Source: Serratia grimesii NBRC 13537
Lineage (GTDB): Bacteria > Pseudomonadota > Gammaproteobacteria > Enterobacterales > Enterobacteriaceae
NCBI RefSeq assembly: GCF_001590905.1
Contig: NZ_BCTT01000014.1
Location: 62,001-126,000 of the forward strand
DNA length: 64,000 bases
Reading direction: 5' to 3'
In this document: in pieces, positions 1 through 7,763 of the stretch
How positions within the stretch are numbered: position 1 is the stretch's first letter
Layout of the letters: each line of letters starts with the position of its first letter
Position numbers and translations under genes: made by a program
The notes under the pieces: model-generated
What the model saw: only the letters and a program-made list of their open reading frames with translations
Database searches by the model: none
What the model was told of the DNA's origin: nothing

Positions 1-1
1 G

Positions 2-928
2 GTACAAACTATCGCCTTCGACAAAACCGGTACCCTGACAGAAGGCAAACCCACGGTGACCGATGTACTGCCGCTCAACGACATCAGCGAACAACAATTA
101 CTGACCCTTGCCGCTGCGGTAGAAGCTGGTTCCCACCATCCATTGGCACAGGCAATCATCAACCGTGCCGAGCAATACGGTGTGCCTCTGCCACTGGCAC
201 AAGACCGCCGCGCATTGGCTGGCGTCGGTGTGGAAGGTCTTGTCGACGGTAAAACGGTGCTGATCAGCGCGCCAGCCAAGCTAGCTACAGGCTTGCTGAA
301 ACAACAGGGCATCCAGCAGGTAGAACAGCTGGAAAATGCTGGCAAGACCGCGGTGGTGGTACTGGAAGATGGCGTACCTATCGGCCTGCTGGCGCTGCGC
401 GACACCTTACGCAACGATGCCAAACAGGCGATTGCAGAACTGAATGCACTGGGGATCAACGGGGTGATGCTAACCGGCGATAATCCGCGCGCGGCGGCGG
501 CGATTGCCTCTGAGCTTGGGCTGGATTATCGGGCTGGATTGTTGCCGGAAGATAAAGTGAAGGCCGTAACGGAACTGAGCGAATTGCGTCCGACAGCGAT
601 GATCGGCGACGGTATCAATGATGCCCCAGCGATGAAGGCCTCCAGCATTGGCATCGCGATGGGCAGCGGTACCGATGTGGCACTGGAAACCGCCGATGCC
701 GCGCTGACCCATAACCGTCTGCTGGGTGTGGCGGAAATGATCCGCATATCACGCGCCACACATGCCAATATCCGGCAGAACATCACCATCGCATTGGGGC
801 TGAAAGGGGTATTTCTGATTACCACACTGCTGGGCCTGACCGGGTTGTGGCTGGCGGTGCTGGCAGACTCTGGCGCTACCGCACTGGTCACCGCCAATGC
901 CTTACGTCTACTGAAGAAACGCGATTAG
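2..928 (+). CDS. zntA: Zn/Cd/Pb-exporting P-type ATPase, 3' part only
   Basis: Inner-membrane P1B-type ATPase that pumps Zn2+, Cd2+ and Pb2+ out of the cytoplasm. The frame is already open at base 2, so the N-terminal metal-binding domain and first membrane helices lie outside the window. The phosphorylation motif DKTGT is at about bases 20-34, followed by the nucleotide-binding domain, the hinge motif GDGINDAP near 604-627 and the two last hydrophobic segments (about 775-890). The internal ATG at 56 is not the real start. The neighbour tusA is convergent, as in E. coli. The family is clear; zinc rather than copper specificity rests partly on this synteny. Confidence 0.93.
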   Translation, partial: VQTIAFDKTGTLTEGKPTVTDVLPLNDISEQQLLTLAAAVEAGSHHPLAQAIINRAEQYGVPLPLAQDRRALAGVGVEGLVDGKTVLISAPAKLATGLLKQQGIQQVEQLENAGKTAVVVLEDGVPIGLLALRDTLRNDAKQAIAELNALGINGVMLTGDNPRAAAAIASELGLDYRAGLLPEDKVKAVTELSELRPTAMIGDGINDAPAMKASSIGIAMGSGTDVALETADAALTHNRLLGVAEMIRISRATHANIRQNITIALGLKGVFLITTLLGLTGLWLAVLADSGATALVTANALRLLKKRD

Positions 929-947
929 GCAATAACATACTGTAACA

Positions 948-971
948 GCGTGGCCCATAAATGGGCCACGC
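948..971. terminator. Hairpin between convergent zntA and tusA
   Basis: An 11-bp perfect stem (GCGTGGCCCAT / ATGGGCCACGC) with a 2-base loop lies between the two stop codons. It lacks a good T-run on either strand, so it may stall transcription or protect 3' ends in both directions rather than act as a textbook intrinsic terminator. Confidence 0.55.
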
Positions 972-993
972 GATCTATTCCCTCAGGCAGAGG

Positions 994-1239
994 TTAAACA
1001 CCCTTGCGTAGCAGGTAGCGGTAAGGTGCGGTGTCGGTTTCCTGCGCCACCAACGTGTGTTCCATAAAGCGGCAGAACCCCGGAATGTCACGGGTCGTCG
1101 CCGGATCGTCAGCAATAATCAACAACGTTTCACCGTTATCCATATGGCGCACAGTTTTGCGCACCATCATCACCGGTTCTGGACAGCGCAATCCGAGCGC
1201 ATCAAGCGTCTGGTCAGCCTGGGCAAATAAGTCAGTCAT
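994..1239 (-). CDS. tusA: Sulfurtransferase TusA (SirA family)
   Basis: Small cytoplasmic sulfur carrier that accepts persulfide sulfur from IscS and passes it to TusBCD for tRNA 2-thiouridine synthesis; it also feeds molybdenum cofactor synthesis. The 81-residue product has the family signature LGLRCPEP, with the persulfide cysteine at about residue 19. An upstream in-frame ATG at 1281 would add 14 residues not typical of the family, so the ATG at 1239 is preferred. The gene is convergent with zntA and divergent from yhhQ, the E. coli arrangement. Confidence 0.92.
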   Translation of the reverse strand: MTDLFAQADQTLDALGLRCPEPVMMVRKTVRHMDNGETLLIIADDPATTRDIPGFCRFMEHTLVAQETDTAPYRYLLRKGV

Positions 1240-1420
1240 GCAATTTTTCTCGGTCGAAAACGATCGGCGAACGCTCGCCACATCTCATTACCGCCTAGTT
1301 TACGCCGGTAGTTTTTCTGTGCAAGATGCGTTAACGTTTGCGTTAAATTTAACCGTTGCATTGGTTGCGCAAACGCGTATCATGCGGCCGCGCAGCTTAT
1401 TTCTCGGCGCAGACAAGACA

Positions 1421-1455
1421 TTCTGGGTTCCCTCACCCCATTACTAAAAAGGCTA
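1421..1455 (+). promoter_or_regulatory. Candidate preQ1-I riboswitch overlapping the yhhQ ribosome-binding site
   Basis: The last 40 bases before yhhQ read as a small H-type pseudoknot of the preQ1-I kind. There is a short stem TGGG/CCCA (1424-1427 and 1437-1440), a pyrimidine-rich loop containing CCCTC, then an A-rich tail ending in AAAAAGG at 1446-1452. The tail's AGG can pair with CCT in the loop and is also the only plausible Shine-Dalgarno, 7 bases before the ATG at 1460. Ligand binding would therefore hide the ribosome-binding site. YhhQ imports preQ0/preQ1, and members of this transporter family are known to be preceded by preQ1 riboswitches. The call was made by eye, without a covariance model. 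Confidence 0.45.
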
Positions 1456-1459
1456 CAAC

Positions 1460-2125
1460 ATGTATTCGTTTACTGCCCGGCAGCGCCTTACCGCGTTGAT
1501 CTGGCTATCGCTGTTCCATATTGTCATCATTACCTCCAGTAACTACCTGGTGCAATTGCCGATGTCCATTTTCGGCTTTCATACCACCTGGGGCGCATTT
1601 ACCTTCCCGTTTATTTTCCTGGCGACCGATCTGACGGTACGCATTTTTGGCGCACCACTGGCGCGACGTATCATTCTTTCGGTGATGGTGCCGGCGCTGT
1701 TCATTTCGTACGTGATCTCCACTGTGACCTATCAGGGCGCGTGGCAGGGTTTTGCCGCCTTGGGCAGTTTTAATCTGTTTGTTGCGCGCATCGCCGTCGC
1801 CAGCTTTATGGCTTACGTACTCGGTCAGATCCTTGACGTCCACGTATTCAACCGCCTGCGTCAACGCAGCGCCTGGTGGGTTGCACCCGCTGCGGCCATG
1901 TTCCTCGGCAATATCAGTGATACCCTGTCGTTCTTCTTTATTGCTTTCTACAAGAGCAGCGACGCCTTTATGGCCAATAACTGGGTTGAAATCGCCTTGG
2001 TGGATTACAGCTTCAAAGTGCTGATCTGCATGCTGTTCTTCCTGCCGATGTATGGCGTACTGCTAAACATGCTGCTTAAGCGCATCGCCTCGCGTCAAAA
2101 CGACAGTAGCCTGCAACCAAACTAA
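1460..2125 (+). CDS. yhhQ: Queuosine precursor (preQ0/preQ1) transporter YhhQ
   Basis: Inner-membrane importer of 7-cyano- and 7-aminomethyl-7-deazaguanine, used to make queuosine in tRNA. The 221-residue protein is mostly hydrophobic with about six membrane segments and a short polar C-terminus. It shows the family sequence LPMSIFGFHTTWGAFTFPF near residues 33-51 and the conserved GNISDT stretch in the second half. The start ATG follows AAGG by 7 bases. The position between tusA and dcrB matches E. coli. The leader may carry a preQ1 riboswitch (see 1421-1455). Confidence 0.93.
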   Translation: MYSFTARQRLTALIWLSLFHIVIITSSNYLVQLPMSIFGFHTTWGAFTFPFIFLATDLTVRIFGAPLARRIILSVMVPALFISYVISTVTYQGAWQGFAALGSFNLFVARIAVASFMAYVLGQILDVHVFNRLRQRSAWWVAPAAAMFLGNISDTLSFFFIAFYKSSDAFMANNWVEIALVDYSFKVLICMLFFLPMYGVLLNMLLKRIASRQNDSSLQPN

Positions 2126-2167
2126 CCCGTGTTATTATTGGCGGCCTGCACACACCCGGAGGCCGCC

Positions 2168-2602
2168 ATGACAGTGACCACCCGCCACGCCACCCTCGAA
2201 GAAATTCATCGTCTGTACCAACACATCCCTGAATTCGGTTGCTTGCACAGCTTGGCTGATTTGCAGCAACGTATTGGATCTGCCTCAGCTAATGCACTGA
2301 TCGCCGAGATCGACGGTCAACCCGTCGGTTTTAAACTCGGTTATCAACAGCAGGAAAAGGTGTTTTACAGTTGGCTGGGCGGTGTACTGCCGGCGTTTCG
2401 CCGTTATGGTGTCGCACAGGCTTTGCTCGTTGCTCAAGAGCACTGGGCGCGGTCTCAGGGTTTTCGGCTACTGACGGTTAAAACGCGCAATCAGTTCCGT
2501 GCAATGCTGATGATGCTCATCAGTAATGACTATCAGATTGTTCAACTGGAAAAGAAAGGCGAAGTGGCTGATTATCGGCTATTACTTGAGAAAACCTTGT
2601 GA
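2168..2602 (+). CDS. GNAT-family N-acetyltransferase
   Basis: A 144-residue single-domain GNAT enzyme, expected to move an acetyl group from acetyl-CoA to an amine. The acetyl-CoA loop region is recognisable as VLPAFRRYGVAQALL (about residues 73-87), followed by WARSQGFRLLTVKT on the next strand. The ATG at 2168 has GGAGG at 2158-2162 and is preferred over a GTG at 2129 that would add 13 odd residues. It starts about 40 bases after yhhQ and may be co-transcribed with it. E. coli has no gene here between yhhQ and dcrB. The substrate is unknown. Confidence 0.85.
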   Translation: MTVTTRHATLEEIHRLYQHIPEFGCLHSLADLQQRIGSASANALIAEIDGQPVGFKLGYQQQEKVFYSWLGGVLPAFRRYGVAQALLVAQEHWARSQGFRLLTVKTRNQFRAMLMMLISNDYQIVQLEKKGEVADYRLLLEKTL

Positions 2603-2609
2603 CAACATC

Positions 2610-2648
2610 TGCCTTGCATTTCACCCTGGAATAGGGTGCGATAAGGCA
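2610..2648 (+). promoter_or_regulatory. Two-tier hairpin between the GNAT gene and dcrB
   Basis: An outer stem TGCCTT/AAGGCA encloses an inner stem CACCCT/AGGGTG with a 5-base loop. It sits 34 bases before the dcrB start and has no T-run. It could end the upstream transcript weakly or be a 5' UTR structure of dcrB. Confidence 0.4.
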
Positions 2649-2682
2649 GTGAAACCCTACCTGAAAGGAAAAAGGAAGCCCA

Positions 2683-3246
2683 ATGCGTAAAGTAGCAAAA
2701 TTGATGGGTATCAGCCTGTTAGTGCTTGGCCTGGCGGCCTGTGACGGCGACACCAAAGACACCAAGGCATCAGCTGCTGATGCAGTGGCCAGCGCGCCTG
2801 CTGGGCAGCAGGTAAGCTTGCTGGATGGTACGCTGGCATTCACCCTGCCAGTTGGCATGGCGGACCAAAGTGGCAAACTGGGCAATCAGGCAAACAACAT
2901 GCACGTATATGCCGACAGCACCGGCCAACGCGCTCTGATCGTGATCCTCGGTGATAAAACACCCGACAGCCTGGAAACGCTGAGCAAGCGTCTGGAAGAT
3001 ACCCAGCGCGCGCGTGATGCCAACTTGCAAGTAGTCACCAACAAAGCCATCGAGGTTGACGGCGTGCCACTGCGTCAGTTGGACAGCATCATCACCAGCG
3101 GCGGTGAGAAAGCCTACTCGTCTATCTTGATTGGCACTCTGAACAACAACATGCTGACCATTCAGGTGACGCTGCCGGCGGATAACCAACAGCAGGCGCA
3201 GACTGAAGCCGAAGGCATCATCAAAACGCTAAAACTGAAGAAATAA
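2683..3246 (+). CDS. dcrB: Lipoprotein DcrB
   Basis: Inner-membrane lipoprotein, 187 residues, needed in E. coli for infection by phages C1 and C6. It is also tied to lipoprotein maturation and envelope integrity in strains with altered lipid modification. The N-terminus is a lipoprotein signal peptide with lipobox LAAC, the lipidated cysteine being residue 20, followed by an Asp/Lys-rich linker and one periplasmic domain. The ribosome-binding site is purine-rich (AAGGAAAAAGGAAG). Order after yhhQ agrees with E. coli apart from the GNAT gene in between. It ends before a strong shared hairpin facing glpC. Confidence 0.9.
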   Translation: MRKVAKLMGISLLVLGLAACDGDTKDTKASAADAVASAPAGQQVSLLDGTLAFTLPVGMADQSGKLGNQANNMHVYADSTGQRALIVILGDKTPDSLETLSKRLEDTQRARDANLQVVTNKAIEVDGVPLRQLDSIITSGGEKAYSSILIGTLNNNMLTIQVTLPADNQQQAQTEAEGIIKTLKLKK

Positions 3247-3253
3247 TACTCGA

Positions 3254-3286
3254 CTGTGTCTCTCCATTGAACGTGGAGAGACACAG
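3254..3286. terminator. Bidirectional terminator hairpin, dcrB/glpC
   Basis: A 13-bp perfect stem (CTGTGTCTCTCCA and its complement) with a 7-base loop fills most of the 51-base gap between convergent dcrB and glpC. The T-runs are poor, but position and strength suggest a shared 3' end. Confidence 0.65.
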
Positions 3287-3297
3287 CCTGTTGCGCC

Positions 3298-4497
3298 CTA
3301 CGCTAATGCTTGCGCCAGCAGAGTGATCGGATGTTCGCAGCGCTTGCTGGTCGACATTTCGATTTGCCATTTGCAGGTTTCGCAGTCAGTGACCACTAAA
3401 TCCACGCCACTCTCCTCTATCTGACGGAACAGCGATGCACCTATCCCCTGTGAGGTCGCATAGTTTTCCGATTTAAAACCGTAGGTCCCGGCAATCCCGC
3501 AGCATTGCGAGTCCAGCACCACCAGCTCAAGCCCTGGAATCTGCCGCAGCAATTCCAGCGTGTAAGCGGTCCAGCCCATTTTTTCCATGTGGCAGGGCGT
3601 ATGGTAAGCCACCCGCAATGGCGTGTGTTTCAATGGCAACTGGCGCCTTTGGTTGATCAGGCGATACAGATAACGTGTCGCCAGCTCCACCCGTTCACGC
3701 ACTGCCGAGGTATCGACTTCCAGCAAATGCGGATATTCATCGCGCAAGGTAAAAGTACAGCTCGACGAAGTTGCCACGACAGGAATACCGCGCTCCAGCA
3801 CCGCTTCATGCAGCGACTCAGCATTCACCTTGGCCTGCTTTTTAGCCTGGGCAATAAAGCCGTTGGCGATCAGCGGCACGCCACAGCATTTTTCCCGTTT
3901 CAGCAGTTGAACGCCAATATCCATCGCATTAAAGACCTTGATGAGATCCTTCCCCAACTGCGGGTGGTTATAATTCACGAAGCAACCATGGAAGAACGCC
4001 ACCTGTTCGGTGTAACGCTGCTGGGTTTGAGCCTGCTGGCGATACCAGCGGCGGAAAGTGCCGAACGAATATTTAGGCAGCTCGCGGCGATGATCAATTT
4101 TCAACGCCTTATCCAGCAAAGCACGTACCGGTTTCAGTCCTGTAGCGGCATTAACAATCGGCGCAAACGGCGTCGATAACGAGCCCATGATATCGGTATG
4201 GCTCAGTATGGCGTCACGCAATGTTGGCTTGCTTTGGGCATAGTCGGCGCGCGCACGTTGAATGATATCGCCGATTTTGACGTCTGATGGGCAGGCCACC
4301 TCACAACGTTTGCAGTTGGTGCAATACTTGAGGGCTTCATCGTACAACGCCGGATCCTTGAGTCTCAGGCGTTCACCGTCTGGCCCCGCCTGCTTGGGCC
4401 CCGGATAGAGTGGGTTGACTTTAGCCACGGGGCAGTAAGTGGTGCACACCGTGCACTTGATGCAATTTTCGAAGCTATTGTCTTTATGTAGGCTCAT
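3298..4497 (-). CDS. glpC: Anaerobic glycerol-3-phosphate dehydrogenase subunit C
   Basis: Iron-sulfur membrane-anchor subunit of GlpABC, which oxidises sn-glycerol-3-phosphate to dihydroxyacetone phosphate during anaerobic growth and hands electrons to menaquinone. The 399-residue protein has two ferredoxin-type 4Fe-4S motifs near the N-terminus (CIKCTVCTTYC at about 12-22 and CTNCKRCEVACP at about 59-70). Two CCG domains follow, EKCCGVP in the middle and SQCCGIAG near residue 330. Its ATG overlaps the glpB stop by 4 bases (ATGA), so translation is probably coupled. It is the last gene of glpABC. Confidence 0.96.
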   Translation of the reverse strand: MSLHKDNSFENCIKCTVCTTYCPVAKVNPLYPGPKQAGPDGERLRLKDPALYDEALKYCTNCKRCEVACPSDVKIGDIIQRARADYAQSKPTLRDAILSHTDIMGSLSTPFAPIVNAATGLKPVRALLDKALKIDHRRELPKYSFGTFRRWYRQQAQTQQRYTEQVAFFHGCFVNYNHPQLGKDLIKVFNAMDIGVQLLKREKCCGVPLIANGFIAQAKKQAKVNAESLHEAVLERGIPVVATSSSCTFTLRDEYPHLLEVDTSAVRERVELATRYLYRLINQRRQLPLKHTPLRVAYHTPCHMEKMGWTAYTLELLRQIPGLELVVLDSQCCGIAGTYGFKSENYATSQGIGASLFRQIEESGVDLVVTDCETCKWQIEMSTSKRCEHPITLLAQALA

Positions 4498-5765
4498 GGT
4501 TGCTCCTCCTGCGCTGCAATCTGTTGCGCGACATGCAGCGCGCCAATCAGCGAAACACCCGCACCACAGCCCTGCTGCAACGGATCGTAGCCGCCAGTCA
4601 CCGCACCAATGGCATACAGATTGCTCAATGGCTCCCCTTGCCTCAAAGCACGCAGTTGGCTATCAGTGCGCACCCCAAATTGTAGGTAGGGTTGCGGAGC
4701 AAACAGGTCGCTATGACTCCAATCCGCGCGATCCGCCCGGCTGTCGACATCCAACCCAAATACAGGTTCACGTATGCCGTCAAAGTCCGCCACCAGCCCA
4801 TTACTGAAAAAGCTACCGCTAGCCAACACCACTTGTTGCGCTATTAGCGGAATATCGGTGTGGTTACGGGTATAGAGGCCCGTCACACGCCCGGCGTCGA
4901 TATCTGCCCGCAGTACGCTGTCGCCTGGCATAAAAACGCCGCCCAGCTGCTGTAAACGCGATCGCAAAGCCTGATGCAGGCGCATACCCAACACCGAAGG
5001 AGGAAGCGTCGGCAACACACGGATCGGTTTGCCCACAGCCGCCTGCAGCGCCGCCAGTGGCTCATCGTCTTCCAAACCCAAGCAGGCGGGTAAGAAAATC
5101 GCCTCAGCATCCCCGGCTAATCGGCATACTTCATCCGTTATCAATGTCAGGTTCTCAGCGAGATCCAGCACTCTGGCAATATTCACCGCGCGAAACTCAC
5201 TGGGATTGTTGCGCAACCGGTCCAGCACCGGTAAGTGCATATAAGCCACTTCAGCCTTGATCCCTGGCGCCTTCGTCAGGGAACTGGCAGCCAGTTGGGG
5301 CTGAAAATCTAAAAATCCTTCAATGCCTATTACCGCGATGTGTTGCCATGGGAGATCTCCTCCCAGCGGTGTGACAGGTATCGCCTGCGGGCTGAGCCAA
5401 GTGGCTCGGCGCGTGCCAAGCGGCGTAACACGCAGATGATTGCGTTCACTGCTCCCCTGCAAACTGAGACCACAACGATGCAGTAATCTTGCAGCTTCAT
5501 CAGACAACATCGCCACCTGCTCGGCCCCCATCAGTGCATAGGGGTGCTGAGGAGCCTGCATTGCAAGTGCAGGCAATGCCGCCAAAGGTGCCTCTACCGG
5601 GGTACCGTCGGGCAACTGTGCCAGCAGATCAAGCGAGCCGGAGGAGAAATAGAGGGCACTCTGGCCAGAACTGACAACGGCACAACGCTTGCCCTGCTCC
5701 GACAAGCGAATAGCACAAGTCATGCCCGCCAATCCGCCGCCAATCACCACTACGTCAAATCGCAT
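4494..5765 (-). CDS. glpB: Anaerobic glycerol-3-phosphate dehydrogenase subunit B
   Basis: FAD-type subunit of the GlpABC complex, 423 residues from the ATG at 5765. The start gives MRFDVVVIGGGLAGMTCAI, the usual dinucleotide-binding N-terminus, and lies 7 bases after GGAGG; the adjacent ATG at 5768 is too close to it. A longer frame from 5888 lies inside glpA and does not fit the family's length of about 420. The start overlaps the end of glpA by 11 bases and the stop overlaps glpC by 4, so all three subunits are read from one tight operon. Confidence 0.94.
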   Translation of the reverse strand: MRFDVVVIGGGLAGMTCAIRLSEQGKRCAVVSSGQSALYFSSGSLDLLAQLPDGTPVEAPLAALPALAMQAPQHPYALMGAEQVAMLSDEAARLLHRCGLSLQGSSERNHLRVTPLGTRRATWLSPQAIPVTPLGGDLPWQHIAVIGIEGFLDFQPQLAASSLTKAPGIKAEVAYMHLPVLDRLRNNPSEFRAVNIARVLDLAENLTLITDEVCRLAGDAEAIFLPACLGLEDDEPLAALQAAVGKPIRVLPTLPPSVLGMRLHQALRSRLQQLGGVFMPGDSVLRADIDAGRVTGLYTRNHTDIPLIAQQVVLASGSFFSNGLVADFDGIREPVFGLDVDSRADRADWSHSDLFAPQPYLQFGVRTDSQLRALRQGEPLSNLYAIGAVTGGYDPLQQGCGAGVSLIGALHVAQQIAAQEEQP

Positions 5766-7398
5766 CATCGGCCTCCTGTTCCCCCCGAGCATCAAGCCCG
5801 CACAATCCCTGGTAAACCCAGCTGGTAAATTCACTTTCACGCAACGCATCACCCCAAGCGATGGGCCGTACCCCTTTCCAACGCTCATTGAGGAAATGCG
5901 ATAGTTGATCGATAGACTGCTGCGGCGTGGTGACGTTAAAACGCGTTAGTAGCCCGGCAGCGCGACAGGCGCAAAGCTCACCCTGACAGGTGCCCATACC
6001 AACGCGAGTACGGCGGCGTAAATCAACCAGATTATTGACGGTGAGAGTGTTCACCGCATAACGTACCTCGCCGGCGGTCACGGCTTCACATTCGCACACC
6101 AGGCTGTTATCCAGCCGATCGCCGGCCGGCACCTGGCTGGCACGGTCACCGTGACGATAGACCGCCGAACCGCGAATGCTGGCGGGGAGAGAAACCACGC
6201 TGCGCACGGTTTCTTCCGCCGACTGACGGGAACCAGGCAGGGCTTCTTGCGCAGTGGTGCAGGGACTATCTACCTTAAGCTTTTCGCACACTTTATCGGT
6301 CGCCCACTGCGCCATCAGCCGGTATGTCATCAGTTTACCGCCGGTGATGGTGATAAACCCTTCCAACCCATCGCGGCTGGCATGATCAAGAAGCACAATG
6401 CCACGGCTGACGTTACGGCCGCTCGGATCATCATCACTGGCCACCAGTGGACGCACGCCGGCATAGGCACGCAGAATACGCGTCTGAGCCAGTTCCGGTG
6501 CTAACAACGCGCCTTCACGTATCAGGATATCCACTTCCTGTGGTGTCACCCGCATGTTGTCAATCTGGTCATAATCGATGTGGGTCGAGGTAGTGCCAAT
6601 CAACGAGATGGTGTCCCCCGGAACCAGAATGTCGGCGTCTGCGGGCTTACGGCAACGGTTGATCACCATATTATTTATGCGATGTCCGAGGATCAGCAAA
6701 GCACCTTTAGCCGGGAACATGCGAATACGTAAATCGGCATATTCCGCAATCTGCTGGCCCCAGATGCCGGCGGCGTTAACTACCATTTCGGCATGAATAT
6801 CGTAGCGTCGTGCAGATTTATGGTCGAAAACGCGCACGCCGGTCACGCGATCGCCTGCGCGGATCAAACCAACCACCTGATGATAGGTAAGAATTTGCGC
6901 CCCGTGCTCACGGGCATCGAGCATATTAGCGGCGGTCAGTCGGAACGGATCAACAGTGCCATCCGGTACACGCACCGCACCTATTAATGTTGGATTCGCT
7001 GCCGGCTCCAGACGCAGCGCCAACTGTGGGTCAATCGCTTCAGCGTTAATGCCGGCACTGTGGCAGGCGGCAATAAACTGTTGTTGGTAGTCCAGTGAAT
7101 CCTGCGGCAGCGTAATAAACAGCCCATCGGTACGCTCAATGCAGTGGTGCGCAATGCGCTTGAGGATTTGGTTTTCTTCTATGCACTCACGCGCCGACTC
7201 ACCGTCGGTCACCGCATAGCGTGCACCACTGTGCAGCAGACCGTGGTTGCGACCCGTCGCACCCGTCGCAATGTCGTGGCGCTCCAACAGTATGCAACGC
7301 AGGCCACGACGCGCGCAGTCACGGGCAATGCCCGCTCCGGTTGCGCCACCGCCGATGATGATCACATCCGTTTCGTTATCCGGTGAATGGCTGCCCAT
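5755..7398 (-). CDS. glpA: Anaerobic glycerol-3-phosphate dehydrogenase subunit A
   Basis: Catalytic FAD subunit of GlpABC, 547 residues (E. coli 542). The N-terminal FAD motif is VIIIGGGATGAGIARD (about 13-28) and the DAO-type oxidoreductase body fills the middle. The C-terminal part has a BFD-like 2Fe-2S domain with cysteines in CECE and GTCQGELCACR (about 435-480). The ATG at 7398 has a good GAGGGAG site. It is the first gene of glpABC and diverges from glpT; the 365-base gap carries CRP and GlpR-type sites, so expression should need cAMP-CRP and release of GlpR by glycerol-3-phosphate. Confidence 0.96.
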   Translation of the reverse strand: MGSHSPDNETDVIIIGGGATGAGIARDCARRGLRCILLERHDIATGATGRNHGLLHSGARYAVTDGESARECIEENQILKRIAHHCIERTDGLFITLPQDSLDYQQQFIAACHSAGINAEAIDPQLALRLEPAANPTLIGAVRVPDGTVDPFRLTAANMLDAREHGAQILTYHQVVGLIRAGDRVTGVRVFDHKSARRYDIHAEMVVNAAGIWGQQIAEYADLRIRMFPAKGALLILGHRINNMVINRCRKPADADILVPGDTISLIGTTSTHIDYDQIDNMRVTPQEVDILIREGALLAPELAQTRILRAYAGVRPLVASDDDPSGRNVSRGIVLLDHASRDGLEGFITITGGKLMTYRLMAQWATDKVCEKLKVDSPCTTAQEALPGSRQSAEETVRSVVSLPASIRGSAVYRHGDRASQVPAGDRLDNSLVCECEAVTAGEVRYAVNTLTVNNLVDLRRRTRVGMGTCQGELCACRAAGLLTRFNVTTPQQSIDQLSHFLNERWKGVRPIAWGDALRESEFTSWVYQGLCGLDARGEQEADDAI

Positions 7399-7515
7399 GA
7401 CACTCCCTCATGATCCATAGTTATTTGTCTATTGGGCCACAGTCACTGGGGTCTTTGTTTGATAAGGAACAATAACGAACTACAAACGAAAGCAAAATGT
7501 CCACAAAAAACCATG

Positions 7516-7537
7516 AATGTGATCATAATCACGATTT
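7516..7537. promoter_or_regulatory. CRP site in the glpA-glpT control region
   Basis: TGTGATCATAATCACG at 7518-7533 matches the CRP consensus TGTGA-N6-TCACA in nine of ten arm positions. It lies about 120 bases from the glpA start and fits the known cAMP-CRP control of the divergent glpACB/glpTQ operons in E. coli. Confidence 0.75.
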
Positions 7538-7610
7538 TTGGGTGTTTTTCTATTTCATAACGTTAACGAATCGCTCAAAATTCGCCGGTGTTTCATAAAA
7601 GTGTAACAAT

Positions 7611-7626
7611 TGCGCCATTCATCACA
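7611..7626. promoter_or_regulatory. Second, weaker CRP-like site
   Basis: TGCGCCATTCATCACA has a perfect right arm (TCACA) and a partial left arm (TGCGC). It lies about 140 bases from glpT. E. coli has more than one CRP site in this divergent region, which makes the call plausible but not secure. Confidence 0.4.
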
Positions 7627-7654
7627 GCGACACCAGGCTGATTTGACTAGGATG

Positions 7655-7674
7655 ACGCTCGTTATGGAACATAA
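7655..7674. promoter_or_regulatory. Candidate GlpR operator
   Basis: ACGCTCGTTATGGAACATAA resembles the partly palindromic GlpR operator (half-sites of the TGTTCG / CGAACA type). Further half-sites (CGAAC, CGAAT) are scattered between 7475 and 7700, so several operators probably occupy the region. Confidence 0.45.
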
Positions 7675-7763
7675 AAACACCACATTCGATATCCGCTCAA
7701 TCATCAAATGAACGTACAAGATCATATTGATGTGATAACTAGATAAAGCCATCGGAGGCGCTC

